Below are positions 40,629-40,713 of a stretch of DNA of 40,713 bases, piece by piece; the first letter of the stretch is position 1; each line of letters opens with the position of its first letter. This DNA comes from Halomonas dongshanensis (GTDB lineage: Bacteria; Pseudomonadota; Gammaproteobacteria; Pseudomonadales; Halomonadaceae). Where the stretch lies: assembly GCF_024790395.1 (NCBI RefSeq), contig NZ_JAJISC010000011.1, forward strand, positions 1-40,713. The letters are read 5' to 3'. The position numbers and the translations under genes are program-made. Under the pieces are notes generated by a model. The model was not told the origin of the DNA. It worked only from the letters and a program-made list of their open reading frames with translations, and searched no databases.

Positions 40629-40713
40629 ACGCATCCGCTGCCGGGGGACGCCAAGCGCACCGGCGGTGATGAGACTGAAAAGTCTTGGTTTGTCAGGGAG
40701 TTACCAGGGTGTT

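Overview
The window is a GC-rich, gene-dense chromosomal segment of a gammaproteobacterium. Protein content, codon use and gene order point to the Oceanospirillales/Pseudomonas side, most likely Halomonas or a close halophilic relative. That assignment is inferred from recognised families and from neighbourhoods shared with Pseudomonas (dksA-gluQ-small ORF-cbrA-cbrB; yggS-proC-yggT-metX-metW; anmK-tyrS ahead of an rRNA-type promoter). I see no insertion sequence, prophage, CRISPR array or tRNA.

Layout. 1-2265: molybdenum cofactor genes (start of mobA, a DUF1244 gene, moaB, moeA). 2308-12062: an eight-gene minus-strand operon that is a complete chemosensory pathway ending in a diguanylate cyclase. 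It has the components of the Pseudomonas Wsp system (receptor, CheB, TPR-CheR, CheA-REC, two CheW-type proteins, GGDEF output) in a different order, plus an extra stand-alone receiver and a Hpt-REC-REC-GGDEF output protein. 12440-13354: an unrecognised gene with a strong promoter, divergent from that operon. 13377-17671: a yjfIJKLMC-type envelope operon (DUF2170, PspA/IM30, DUF2491, DUF350, DUF1190 lipoprotein, ATP-grasp glutathionylspermidine-synthase-like enzyme). 17857-23116: a five-gene operon encoding an ABC importer, a metallo-beta-lactamase-fold hydrolase and a HAD phosphatase, preceded by a well-formed Pho box, so probably a phosphate-starvation uptake and processing system. 23218-24996: DUF4031 and methylthioribose kinase (mtnK).

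25000-31751 is the most interesting part: dksA, gluQ, a small membrane protein, cbrA and cbrB on the minus strand, followed downstream of cbrB by a non-coding stretch. This stretch has a -24/-12 (sigma-54) promoter and then seven CA-rich motifs of the AANAANAA type lying between or inside the loops of hairpins. Position, promoter type and motifs are those of the Hfq/Crc-sequestering RNA CrcZ of Pseudomonas. The locus therefore looks like a full CbrA-CbrB-CrcZ carbon catabolite repression relay in a non-Pseudomonas genome, with more motifs than the five known for CrcZ.

31938-39228: an aminotransferase and sfsA, then metX-metW, yggT, proC, yggS (methionine, proline and PLP homeostasis) and anmK (cell wall recycling). 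39372-40571 is tyrS. The last 110 bases hold a strong promoter with an AT-rich upstream element and a hairpin-bearing leader, probably the start of an rRNA operon whose 16S gene lies beyond the window.
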